The translations under genes were made by a program, and so were the position numbers. A stretch of 64,000 nucleotides of DNA. Source: an uncultured Prevotellaceae bacterium (GTDB lineage Bacteria > Bacteroidota > Bacteroidia > Bacteroidales > Muribaculaceae). Below, in pieces: positions 53,001 through 59,787 of this stretch. Each line of letters opens with the position of its first letter. Positions within the stretch are counted from its first letter, which is position 1. A model generated the notes under the pieces. That model had not been told where the DNA came from and made no database searches. It was given only the letters and a program-made list of their open reading frames with translations. The stretch spans positions 124,001 to 188,000 of the forward strand of contig ONGE01000008.1 of assembly GCA_900317325.1 (NCBI GenBank), in the 5' to 3' direction.

Positions 53001-53697
53001 CATTGCAGACCACATACTTCTCGTCGGCATCATAGCCACGGGCAAAGCCCCACTTCATACCGGTGGGGAAGCCAGCGCCACCACGTCCACGCAGACCCGA
53101 GGCCTTGATGATCTCAATCACCTCTTCGGGGGTCTGGTTCAGCAGAGCGTTAGCAATACCCTGGTAACCGTCACGAGCGATGTACTCCTCGATGTTCTCG
53201 GGGTCGATCAGACCGCAGTTGCGCAATGCGATACGCATCTGCTTACGGTAGAAGTCCATGTGCTTGCTGTCGCTTACCGTCTGGTTGGTCTTGGGGTCAA
53301 CATAGAGCAGACGCTCCACGCGACGACCGCCAATGATGTGCTCCTTCACGATTTCGGCAGCATCCTCGGGCTTCACCTGGGTGTAGAAGGTGTTGTCGGG
53401 GATAACTTTCACGATCGGGCCCTTCTCACAGAAACCGAAACAGCCGGTGGTGATAACCTCGACCTTGTCGGCAATGCCATTCTCCTCAATGGCAGCCTTG
53501 AGGTTATCAACAATTTTGTGGCTGTTGGATGCCTTACATCCAGTACCGCCGCAGCACAAGAGCTGCAAGTGGTCGGCTCCTGAAGCAAGACCACAACACT
53601 GCTCTGACGTGGAGTCAGAACTTTCCTCGCGCAGCGCTAATGCCTGTTGCGCACGCTTCCTCAAGTTGTTGAGGTCGTTAATAGAAAGTATTTTCAC
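50017..53697 (-). CDS. hydBA: HydB-HydA fusion: NADH-linked [FeFe] hydrogenase
   Basis: This 1226-residue protein joins two full subunits. Residues 1-637 are HydB/NuoF: Trx-like [2Fe-2S] (C49, C54, C86, C90), FMN/NADH sites (GLRGRGGAGFP at 201-211, NADEGDPGAF, GAGAFVCGEET), a [4Fe-4S] set (C493, C496, C499, C539) and two more clusters (587-597, 617-627). Residues 638-1226 are HydA: a [2Fe-2S] domain, a His-ligated cluster (H741, C745, C748, C754), two [4Fe-4S] (793-803, 836-846) and the H-cluster L1 TSCCPAW (C951, C952), L2 MPCLAKK (C1007) and L3 MACPGGC (C1151, C1155). The seam is at M638, with no stop or gap. hydC follows. NADH-dependent or bifurcating H2 production is inferred. Confidence 0.95.
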   Translation of the reverse strand: MKILSINDLNNLRKRAQQALALREESSDSTSEQCCGLASGADHLQLLCCGGTGCKASNSHKIVDNLKAAIEENGIADKVEVITTGCFGFCEKGPIVKVIPDNTFYTQVKPEDAAEIVKEHIIGGRRVERLLYVDPKTNQTVSDSKHMDFYRKQMRIALRNCGLIDPENIEEYIARDGYQGIANALLNQTPEEVIEIIKASGLRGRGGAGFPTGMKWGFARGYDADEKYVVCNADEGDPGAFMDRSIMEGDPNSVIEAMTVCGYCINSHKGLIYIRAEYPLAVHRLKIAIQQAREYGLLGKKILGTDFDFDIEIRYGAGAFVCGEETALIHSMEGKRGEPTLKPPFPAEAGYNMKPTNVNNVETLANVPIILTKGADWFSSIGTEKSKGTKVFALAGKINNVGLIEVPMGTTLREIIYDIGGGVKNGKEFKAVQTGGPSGGCLTQKHLDTPIDYEHLAASGSMMGSGGMIVMDEDDCMVSVAKFYLEFTCDESCGKCTPCRIGNKRMLEILTRITEGKGTMEDLDRLKELGEIIKDTALCGLGQTSPNPVLSTINNFWDEYVEHVKQHTCRAKQCKALVTYSIEASKCKGCGACARKCPANAIMGDIRKPHIINPFECIRCGMCKSNCRFGLLKFDSIMEEKNMITLTIDKHEVTVPAGTMLLDAAKTVGISIPTLCHIDLEGTCVQNMPASCRICVVEIEGRRNLAPACATRVTPGMVVHTNSARVIRARKTVAELMLSDHPNDCLTCPKCSDCELQRLVMRFNIRQMPYNGGEQSERKQELTPAISRNMEKCVYCRRCESVCNNVQSVGVLSAIRRGFNTTIAPTFDKMFVDTNCTYCGQCVAVCPTGALTEHDYTNQLMDDLTNPDKVVVAQPAPAVRVALGEEFGMKPGTIVTGKMATALRDLGFDYVFDTDFAADLTIMEEGTEILGRLNKFLAGDKDVKLPVMTSCCPAWVNFFEHEYPDLLEYPSTAKSPAQMFGAVAKTYWAEKMGIPREKLVVVSIMPCLAKKYECGRDEFKVDGNPDVDYSISTRELGRLIKRANIDFTNLPEGDFDSPLGESTGAGAIFANTGGVMEAALRTVYEVHTGKTLPHLEFNEVRGLEGIREATIDLNGFELKVCIAHTLSNARKVMDLLRAGKLNYHVVEVMACPGGCIGGAGQPYHHGNIEILKARAAAVYREDEGKALRKSHENPDIQKLYKDFLGEPCGEKAHHLLHTHYFDKSIH

Positions 53698-53759
53698 GTT
53701 GTAGAAATGAATTAGTTATTAGTTATATTTTATACTGTTTATGTCCGGTTTTCGAGGCC

Positions 53760-53767
53760 CAAAATTA
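53760..53767 (-). promoter_or_regulatory. -7 box of hydBA-hydC
   Basis: The minus strand reads TAATTTTG, about 62 nt before the ATG. Confidence 0.5.
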
Positions 53768-53917
53768 CTCCTTTTTTTTCAATTACGGAAATATTTCGGC
53801 AAATATTTATTCAAAAGGGCTATAACCTACTGAAATTCAATACATTCAATGCGATTAAGTCAACCATTATATTCAATAAAAAAACTGCCATTAACCATAG
53901 GTTGCATCAGAAATGCA

Positions 53918-53948
53918 TCGGGACCATGCCCACTGGGCACAGTCCCGA
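53918..53948 (-). terminator. Hairpin past the M3 peptidase gene
   Basis: TCGGGAC and GTCCCGA enclose TGCCCACTGGGCA, giving a compact stacked hairpin about 50 bp past the stop. No long T-run follows, so the terminator call is tentative. Confidence 0.45.
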
Positions 53949-53998
53949 CGTTATACAAGATAGAGATAAATCGGGTTTATCTCATCGGCATCGGTCAA

Positions 53999-56125
53999 TT
54001 ACTTCAAGCCACGGTTGCGCAGCAGGGCATCCACAGTGGGAGCCTGGCCACGGAAGCGCTTGTAGAGCACCATGGGATCCTCGGTGTCACCAGCCTCGAG
54101 GATGTTGGTGCGATAGCTGTCGGCTGTAGCCTTGTCGAAGCAACCGGCCTTCTCAAATGCGAGGTAGCCATCGGCCTCGAGCACCTGAGACCACAGGTAG
54201 GTGTAGTAACCGCAAGCATACTCGTCGCTGGCGAAGACATGCTTGAAGTAGGGGCTGCGATAGCGGAACTCGACGAGTGCGGGCATGTTGAGCTGGTTCT
54301 TCACATCCTGCTCAAAGGCCTTCACGTCGATGTTCTTCAGCTCTTCGGCCGTCCAAGCCTTCTTGTGCCAGTACAGATCCATCAGGGCGGCACCCACCAA
54401 CTCGGTGGTCATGAAGCCCATGTTGAACTGGGCGCTCTCGTTGAGCTTCTGCACAAGGCTGTCGGGGATTACCTCACCGGTCTTGTAGTGACGGGCATAG
54501 TTCTTAAGTACCTCAGGCTCAAATGCCCAGTGCTCGTTGATCTGCGAGGGCATCTCCACCAGGTCGCGGTCGGTGTTGGTACCGGCCAGGCCACGATACT
54601 GCACGCGGGTCAGCATGCCGTGGAGGGCATGGCCGAACTCGTGGAATACAGTCTGTACATCGTCCCAGGTGAGCAGCGAGGGGGTATCGCCCGAAGGCAA
54701 AGCCATATTACCCACATTATAGATAATGGGACGGATGTTCTTGCCGCCATAGTTGTAGGCCTCCTGCATGGCATTCATCCATGCGCCGGGGCTCTTGACG
54801 GGACGGGGCAGGTAGTCGGTCATGAAGACGGCGAGGTGCTTGCCCTCGGCATCCTTCACGTCATAAACCTTGACCTCGGGGTTGTACTTGGGTGCATCGG
54901 GCATCTCCTCGAAGGTGATGCCGTAGAGCTTGTTGGCTGCAAAGAAGATACCGTTCTTCACCACGCTGTCGAGAGCGAAATAGGGACGCACGTCATCCTC
55001 GCTGAAGTCGAATTTCTCCTTCTTCACCTTCTCGGCATAGTAGTAATAGTCGCAAGCCTCGATCTGGGCGGTGTCGCCATGGGCAGCAGCATACTTCTGC
55101 ATATCAGCAACCTCCTCATCCACCTTCTTGATGGCGGGGCGCCAGAGTTGCATCAGCAGATCCTCGGCAGCCTTGGGAGTCTTGGCCATGTAGGGGTCGG
55201 TAGCATAGTCGGCATAGGTGTTGAAGCCGAGCAGGTTAGCCTTCTGCTGACGCAGGAGCAGGATGGTGCGGATATTCTCGCTGTTGTCCCACTCGTCGCC
55301 ATGGCTGGCCGTGGTGGTGTAGGTCTCGTACATCTTGCGGCGCAGGTCGCGGCTGTCGGCGTAGGTCAGCACGGGGAGGCGGGTTGCAGCGATGGCGTTG
55401 AATGCCCACTGGCCCTTCTTGCCCTTGTCGGCAGCGAGCTTGGCAGCGTTCTCAACAATGGTTTCGGGAAGACCCTTGAGCTCATCCTTGTTGTCCACAA
55501 AGAAGACACACTCGCTCAGGTCATGCTGAATGTTGTTACCGAACTTAAGGTTGACCTCACCCAGCTTGCGGTTGATTTCCTTGAGGGAATCCTTCTGGGC
55601 AGGAGTCAAGAGGGCGCCATTGCGCACAAACCTCTTGTAGTACTTCTCGGTGAGACGCTTCTGGATGGGATCCATGCCCAACTTGTCGGCGTTGTCATAG
55701 ACGGCCTTCACCTTAGCGAACAGGCTGTCGTTCATGTACATACCATCGCTCTGAGCCGTCAGCTTGGGCATCAGAGTCTCGGTAATCTTCTGCATCTCGG
55801 GCGTGTTGTCGCTCTCGCTCAGTGCATACATCACACCAGACACCTTACTCAGGATCTCGCCACTGTTGTCCAGGGCCAGGATGGTGTTCTCGAAGTTGGG
55901 TTCGGCCGTGTTCTTGATGATTGAATCAATCTCGGCATTCTGCTGCTCGATACCGGCATCAACAGCGGGCGCGTAGTCAGCATAGGTAATCTTGTCAAAC
56001 GGCGGAATGCCGTACTCGTTAGCATACTCCGACATAAACGGATTGTTCTCGGTTGACTTCTTGCCATCGCAGCTCACAAGAAGCACAGCTGCAAGTGCAA
56101 GAACAGTAAATAAAACTTTCTTCAT
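53999..56125 (-). CDS. M3-family metallopeptidase (Dcp-like)
   Basis: This 708-residue zinc peptidase has a lipoprotein signal (about residues 1-19, lipobox VSC). The zinc motif HEFGH is H495-H499, with a downstream Glu ligand expected in the following helix (E near 520). Dcp-type enzymes cut dipeptides or oligopeptides from the C-terminus. The length and the FHEFGHALHG block fit this family. It follows an endonuclease-type gene by 42 bp and is probably the last gene of the rhomboid run. Confidence 0.93.
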   Translation of the reverse strand: MKKVLFTVLALAAVLLVSCDGKKSTENNPFMSEYANEYGIPPFDKITYADYAPAVDAGIEQQNAEIDSIIKNTAEPNFENTILALDNSGEILSKVSGVMYALSESDNTPEMQKITETLMPKLTAQSDGMYMNDSLFAKVKAVYDNADKLGMDPIQKRLTEKYYKRFVRNGALLTPAQKDSLKEINRKLGEVNLKFGNNIQHDLSECVFFVDNKDELKGLPETIVENAAKLAADKGKKGQWAFNAIAATRLPVLTYADSRDLRRKMYETYTTTASHGDEWDNSENIRTILLLRQQKANLLGFNTYADYATDPYMAKTPKAAEDLLMQLWRPAIKKVDEEVADMQKYAAAHGDTAQIEACDYYYYAEKVKKEKFDFSEDDVRPYFALDSVVKNGIFFAANKLYGITFEEMPDAPKYNPEVKVYDVKDAEGKHLAVFMTDYLPRPVKSPGAWMNAMQEAYNYGGKNIRPIIYNVGNMALPSGDTPSLLTWDDVQTVFHEFGHALHGMLTRVQYRGLAGTNTDRDLVEMPSQINEHWAFEPEVLKNYARHYKTGEVIPDSLVQKLNESAQFNMGFMTTELVGAALMDLYWHKKAWTAEELKNIDVKAFEQDVKNQLNMPALVEFRYRSPYFKHVFASDEYACGYYTYLWSQVLEADGYLAFEKAGCFDKATADSYRTNILEAGDTEDPMVLYKRFRGQAPTVDALLRNRGLK

Positions 56126-56167
56126 TGCTGATTGATGATTAAAAATGGTTATTTGGTTATTGCTTGT

Positions 56168-57328
56168 TTATTTAGTTTTATCCTTTGTCACATCGATATC
56201 GAAGGTGACCATCAAGGGATAATGGTCGCTGGAACCGCCCTCGAGGCGCTGAGCCGCCACTGCTTCCAAATCGCCGCGATACATGATATGGTCAATACGG
56301 TATGGCAGATTGTGACGGTTAAAGGTATAGGCATACCCCCTGCCTGTTTCACTCCAGGCGTCACGCATATCCTCGCCACGGACAACGCGATACACGTGAG
56401 ACGTGGGCACATCGTTCATGTCGCCGCACACGATGACATTGGCGGGCGACGCATCTATGGCCTTGCGCACAGTGAGCGCATCGTCGTTGCGCAGGCCGAA
56501 CGAGCGGCGCATGCGTTCGAGCGGAGCGGGCTTGGCATCGGGCGAGATGCGCACATTCTGGTTCTTGCCGAAGCTCAAGTGGTAGGACTGAAAACGGAAG
56601 TTGAGCAGCCTCAGCTGCTTGCCCGACGGCAACTGCAAGTCAAACGCCCTGGCCACATAGGCCGACTGGTTCCTGCTGAAACCGAGCACGGTGCGGGTGT
56701 ACTGCTCTTGGCCTATCGACCGGGCAGTGAACGGATACTTGGACATGATATTGAGTCCCTCCACGCCGTTGTAGCAATAAGGATAGCGCGCGTTCACCTG
56801 ATTGATATAGGGCTGGATGGCAGGAATCTCGTTCCAGCTGATGCCGCTGGGGTTGCCCTCCTGGATGAGCACCACATCAGGGTTGGCATCAAGGATGAGC
56901 TTCATCGTGGGCGAGGGAGCTGCTGCCTTATCAGGCTCGTTGTAATTGAACGACAGCACATTATAGGTCATCACCTTGAGCAGCAAAGTGGTGTCGGCAG
57001 GCATGGGAGGCAATTCCTCGGCATTGTTCAAGGGCACATACAACTTGAAGACAGGCAGTGTGGCCACAAATGCCACAATCACCGTGAGCACCGCTATCCA
57101 TCGGCGGCACAATGCCGAGATCAGAAAAACGATGGGGACGAGCAGGAGCATCGGCATATAAGCCAACGTCAAGAAGGGTGCCGCGAAGAAACTACTGGGA
57201 TTGATTTTCCCTGCATAGGCACAGATCACGAGAATCAGTGCAAACAAAGCCACCAATATCTCGAACAACCAATTGTGACGTTTCTTGCGGCGACGGCGCC
57301 TATTATAATCAAATGTACTACGTGCCAT
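56168..57328 (-). CDS. Membrane-anchored endonuclease/exonuclease/phosphatase family protein
   Basis: This 386-residue protein starts with a basic stretch (RRRRRKKR). Two or three membrane helices follow (about 20-100), then a catalytic EEP domain: KVMTYNVLSFN, VVLIQEGN, VVCGDMNDVPTSHVY, RIDHIMY and SDHYPLMVTF. These carry the Mg2+ and catalytic His/Asp set. The family includes DNases, sphingomyelinases and phosphatases; the substrate here is unknown. The start is the ATG at 57328, since the earlier codon is TTG. It lies between a rhomboid gene and the M3 peptidase. Confidence 0.83.
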   Translation of the reverse strand: MARSTFDYNRRRRRKKRHNWLFEILVALFALILVICAYAGKINPSSFFAAPFLTLAYMPMLLLVPIVFLISALCRRWIAVLTVIVAFVATLPVFKLYVPLNNAEELPPMPADTTLLLKVMTYNVLSFNYNEPDKAAAPSPTMKLILDANPDVVLIQEGNPSGISWNEIPAIQPYINQVNARYPYCYNGVEGLNIMSKYPFTARSIGQEQYTRTVLGFSRNQSAYVARAFDLQLPSGKQLRLLNFRFQSYHLSFGKNQNVRISPDAKPAPLERMRRSFGLRNDDALTVRKAIDASPANVIVCGDMNDVPTSHVYRVVRGEDMRDAWSETGRGYAYTFNRHNLPYRIDHIMYRGDLEAVAAQRLEGGSSDHYPLMVTFDIDVTKDKTK

Positions 57329-57382
57329 TTTCAATCTCTGGTTTTCAGGTCTATAGTTTATATTCAGGTTTATCAGTTATCG

Positions 57383-58327
57383 TCATGGCTCACGGCGACG
57401 CGAAGCCTTGGAGAGTTTGTCTCTCTCGGCATCGGTAAGGGCGTCGTAGCCAGCCACCTTTATTTTTTTCAATATCTCGTCCAGTTCCTGTTCACTCACG
57501 GTGTCGTCAGGACGACTGGCGCCAGGACGATCGGTCCCGGGACGGTTATTGCTTGTCTGCGCTGCCTTGCCCTGCCCTTTCTGGAACGAGGGCTTCTTGA
57601 ATTTGGGCAGCTTAAAGGAACGGCCGTTAAACAGGCCCACCACGGCATCGATACAGGCATTGAGCGGTCGTGTGATGTCATGCCCGTTCTTGATGCGCAA
57701 AGCGAACCATGCGCCCACAATGGCACCGCCGATGTGGGCCAGATTACCACCCATATTGCCGCCGCCATCAAGCCCCACTATAGAGATGAGCACGGTGACG
57801 ATGGCAATCCACTTGATGGACACTTCACCCAGGAGCAGAAGGACGATCTTGTAATCGGGGACAAAGACCGCAGTCGCCACCACAATGGCAACGACCGATG
57901 CCGAGGCCCCGAGCAGATAATGCACCACGCCCTGACTGGTGAAATAAGGCAACAAGTTGGCGGAGAGCAGGAACAGCAGCGCGCCACCCAGGCCACCCAA
58001 GAGGTAAAGTCCCGTGAGCTGTTTGGGTGAGAAGAATTCCATGAAAATCCTTCCCAACCAGTAAAGCCACAGCATATTGAACAAGATGTGGAAAAAGCCG
58101 TAGTGGGCGAACATATAGGTCACCAGCGTCCACGGCCTCCTGAGGAGCAACGACAGGTCGCTGGGCAATTCGGCCCACGTCACCATCAGATCAGAGGTGA
58201 CGTTGAACAGTACCGTCCCGATAGAGAGTAGTTTCAACAACACAAACATGCCGATGTTGATGAAGATGAGCCTCAACAACATCGACCCTTGCAGGTAACT
58301 GCGCTTGATGTCGTCAATAAAAGCCAT
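57383..58327 (-). CDS. Rhomboid-family intramembrane protease (with long tail)
   Basis: This 314-residue protein has about six helices. Nucleophile Ser S142 lies in LLGASASV and His H198 in NLAHIGG, with FHILFNMLWLYWLG near 79-92. A soluble tail (about 225-314) is rich in Lys, Pro and Arg and ends with a predicted helix (ELDEILKKIKVAGYDALTDAERDKL). Its start overlaps the end of the other rhomboid gene by 14 bp. The target is not known. GASA is used instead of the usual GASG, but the Ser is kept. Confidence 0.87.
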   Translation of the reverse strand: MAFIDDIKRSYLQGSMLLRLIFINIGMFVLLKLLSIGTVLFNVTSDLMVTWAELPSDLSLLLRRPWTLVTYMFAHYGFFHILFNMLWLYWLGRIFMEFFSPKQLTGLYLLGGLGGALLFLLSANLLPYFTSQGVVHYLLGASASVVAIVVATAVFVPDYKIVLLLLGEVSIKWIAIVTVLISIVGLDGGGNMGGNLAHIGGAIVGAWFALRIKNGHDITRPLNACIDAVVGLFNGRSFKLPKFKKPSFQKGQGKAAQTSNNRPGTDRPGASRPDDTVSEQELDEILKKIKVAGYDALTDAERDKLSKASRRREP

Positions 58328-59066
58328 TACCTCGCATTAGAGTGCCGTTGCGTTTCCAGTAAAGTATCATGATGATACCCGCGATCATGCCGCCCAGATG
58401 AGCAAAATGCGCCACACCGCTCATGGCTCCGGATATGCCGAAGAAGAGCTCGATCAAGCCATATCCCAGCACCATCCACTTAGCCTTGATGGGGAACGGG
58501 AACGGAATGATGTACATGGGCATATTGGGGAATATCATACCAAAGGCCAACAGGATGCCGAACACAGCCCCCGACGCACCCACCGTCAACAACGAATTGT
58601 AGAACTGGTTCAGCGTGAAGTCGGCTTGGCCGGCATTGATGGCATTGATGATCTCGTCGACCGATAACGTCGGAACCGTCACGAAGCTCCGCAATATATC
58701 CTGCCAGGTGAATTGCCATACCAGCTCTTGAACGAGCGCGGCTCCCACGCCACAGGATATATAGTAGAACAGATAGCGCTTGGAACCGAGCACACGTTCA
58801 AGCAAGCTACCGAACATCCACAGCGAGAACATATTAAAAAAGATGTGTGTGAAGCCGCGGGTGTCGTGCATGAACATATAGGTCAACAATTGGGCGGGAT
58901 TAAAACTACTGCCCTTCCAGAAATGAAGACCCAAAAAACGCTCCAGGTCGATTATCCCGGCACGCTGAAAAGCCATGGTCGCCAGCCAGACTATTATATT
59001 GATAACCAGCAGGTGCTTTGTTACCGGCATGATCGACGACCAGAATGAACGGTTATTGTATTGCAT
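58314..59066 (-). CDS. Rhomboid-family intramembrane serine protease
   Basis: This 250-residue protein has about six helices and the rhomboid signature. The FTHIFFNMFSLWMFG block (about 72-86), Ser S165 in GASGAVFG and His H223 in AHLGG form the catalytic pair. It cuts membrane proteins within the bilayer. It is the first gene of a run with a second rhomboid (14-bp overlap), the EEP protein and the M3 peptidase. Confidence 0.92.
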   Translation of the reverse strand: MQYNNRSFWSSIMPVTKHLLVINIIVWLATMAFQRAGIIDLERFLGLHFWKGSSFNPAQLLTYMFMHDTRGFTHIFFNMFSLWMFGSLLERVLGSKRYLFYYISCGVGAALVQELVWQFTWQDILRSFVTVPTLSVDEIINAINAGQADFTLNQFYNSLLTVGASGAVFGILLAFGMIFPNMPMYIIPFPFPIKAKWMVLGYGLIELFFGISGAMSGVAHFAHLGGMIAGIIMILYWKRNGTLMRGNGFY

Positions 59067-59089
59067 GATATATCTAACGAATTAGCGCA

Positions 59090-59097
59090 CAAAAATA
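59090..59097 (-). promoter_or_regulatory. -7 box of the rhomboid run
   Basis: The minus strand reads TATTTTTG, 23 nt before the first rhomboid ATG. Confidence 0.5.
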
Positions 59098-59189
59098 GCG
59101 AAAAACTGCCTAAACTCAGTGATTTTGAAGCGAAAAAAACCAAAAAACGTTATTTTTTGGCCTAAACAGGCAATTTTTCCCGCATTTTT

Positions 59190-59220
59190 TTTGGTAAAAC
59201 CGTTGTTTTACTTATATTTG
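59190..59220 (+). promoter_or_regulatory. Promoter of the HU gene
   Basis: TTTG (59190-59193), a 19-nt spacer and TATATTTG (59213-59220) are an exact consensus match, fitting a strongly expressed gene. The leader is about 53 nt and AT-rich. Confidence 0.75.
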
Positions 59221-59280
59221 CGGTACTCAAAAACAAAATTTTTTTTATTCACATAACAAATTTAATTAAAAACTTACACT

Positions 59281-59559
59281 ATGAACAAGACTGAATTAGT
59301 ACAAGCTATCGCTGAAAAAGCTGATCTCACCAAGGTACAAGCTAAGGCCGCTCTGGACGCTTCTCTGGGCGCTATCTCTGAAGCACTGATCAAAGGTGAC
59401 AAGGTCGCTCTGCTCGGCTTCGGCACTTTCCAGGTTATCAAGAAGGATGCTCGTGAGGGTATCAACCCCGCCACCAAGGCTAAGATCAAAATCCCCGCAA
59501 AGAAGGTCGTTAAGTTCAAAGCTGGTGCTGACCTGGCCCTCATGGTGAACAAGAAATAA
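59281..59559 (+). CDS. HU-family DNA-binding protein
   Basis: This 92-residue histone-like protein bends DNA and packs the nucleoid. Features are MNKTELVQAIAEKA at the start, KGDKVALLGFGTF (about 38-50) and the DNA-binding arm with NPATKAKIKIPAKK. The size is normal. It is a single-gene unit with a textbook promoter and terminator. Confidence 0.96.
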   Translation: MNKTELVQAIAEKADLTKVQAKAALDASLGAISEALIKGDKVALLGFGTFQVIKKDAREGINPATKAKIKIPAKKVVKFKAGADLALMVNKK

Positions 59560-59593
59560 AATAAGCAATCGCTTGTTCGAAATTTAGAAAAAA

Positions 59594-59631
59594 CAACCGT
59601 GACTCATGACGAGCCGCGGTTGATTTTTTTT
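59594..59631 (+). terminator. Terminator of the HU gene
   Basis: CAACCG (59594-59599) and CGGTTG (59617-59622) are followed by eight T (59624-59631). Confidence 0.85.
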
Positions 59632-59670
59632 ATCCTTTTCGACGGACAGTAAAAAAATGTGTCAATTGTC

Positions 59671-59700
59671 TTGGCCCTAATGTTTTTTTGCGTATATTTG
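59671..59700 (+). promoter_or_regulatory. Promoter of the BspA-like gene
   Basis: TTG (59671-59673), a 19-nt spacer and TATATTTG (59693-59700). The leader is about 80 nt. Confidence 0.65.
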
Positions 59701-59787
59701 TGGGTTAAAACAACACTTCTCATCGCTGCGAAGTGTTCCCATGACCGAATATTCAACGATTTAATAACTAAATAACACTTAAAGCTT

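Larger units (their letters stand above)
53698..53998. other. Gap between the hydBA and M3 peptidase genes
   Basis: On the minus strand a TAATTTTG box (53767-53760) should drive hydBA, with a leader of about 55 nt. A hairpin with TCGGGAC (53918) and GTCCCGA (ending 53948), plus an inner TGCCCACTGGGCA, probably ends the M3 peptidase gene. The rest is AT-rich. No gene fits. Confidence 0.5.

Noticed and set aside
53849-55924. A 691-codon open frame on the plus strand
   Set aside because: It lies opposite the M3 peptidase gene and is an antisense shadow: the protein has no domain and the other strand has a clear HEFGH enzyme. Similar long shadows lie opposite gyrA, lptD and the S9 gene.
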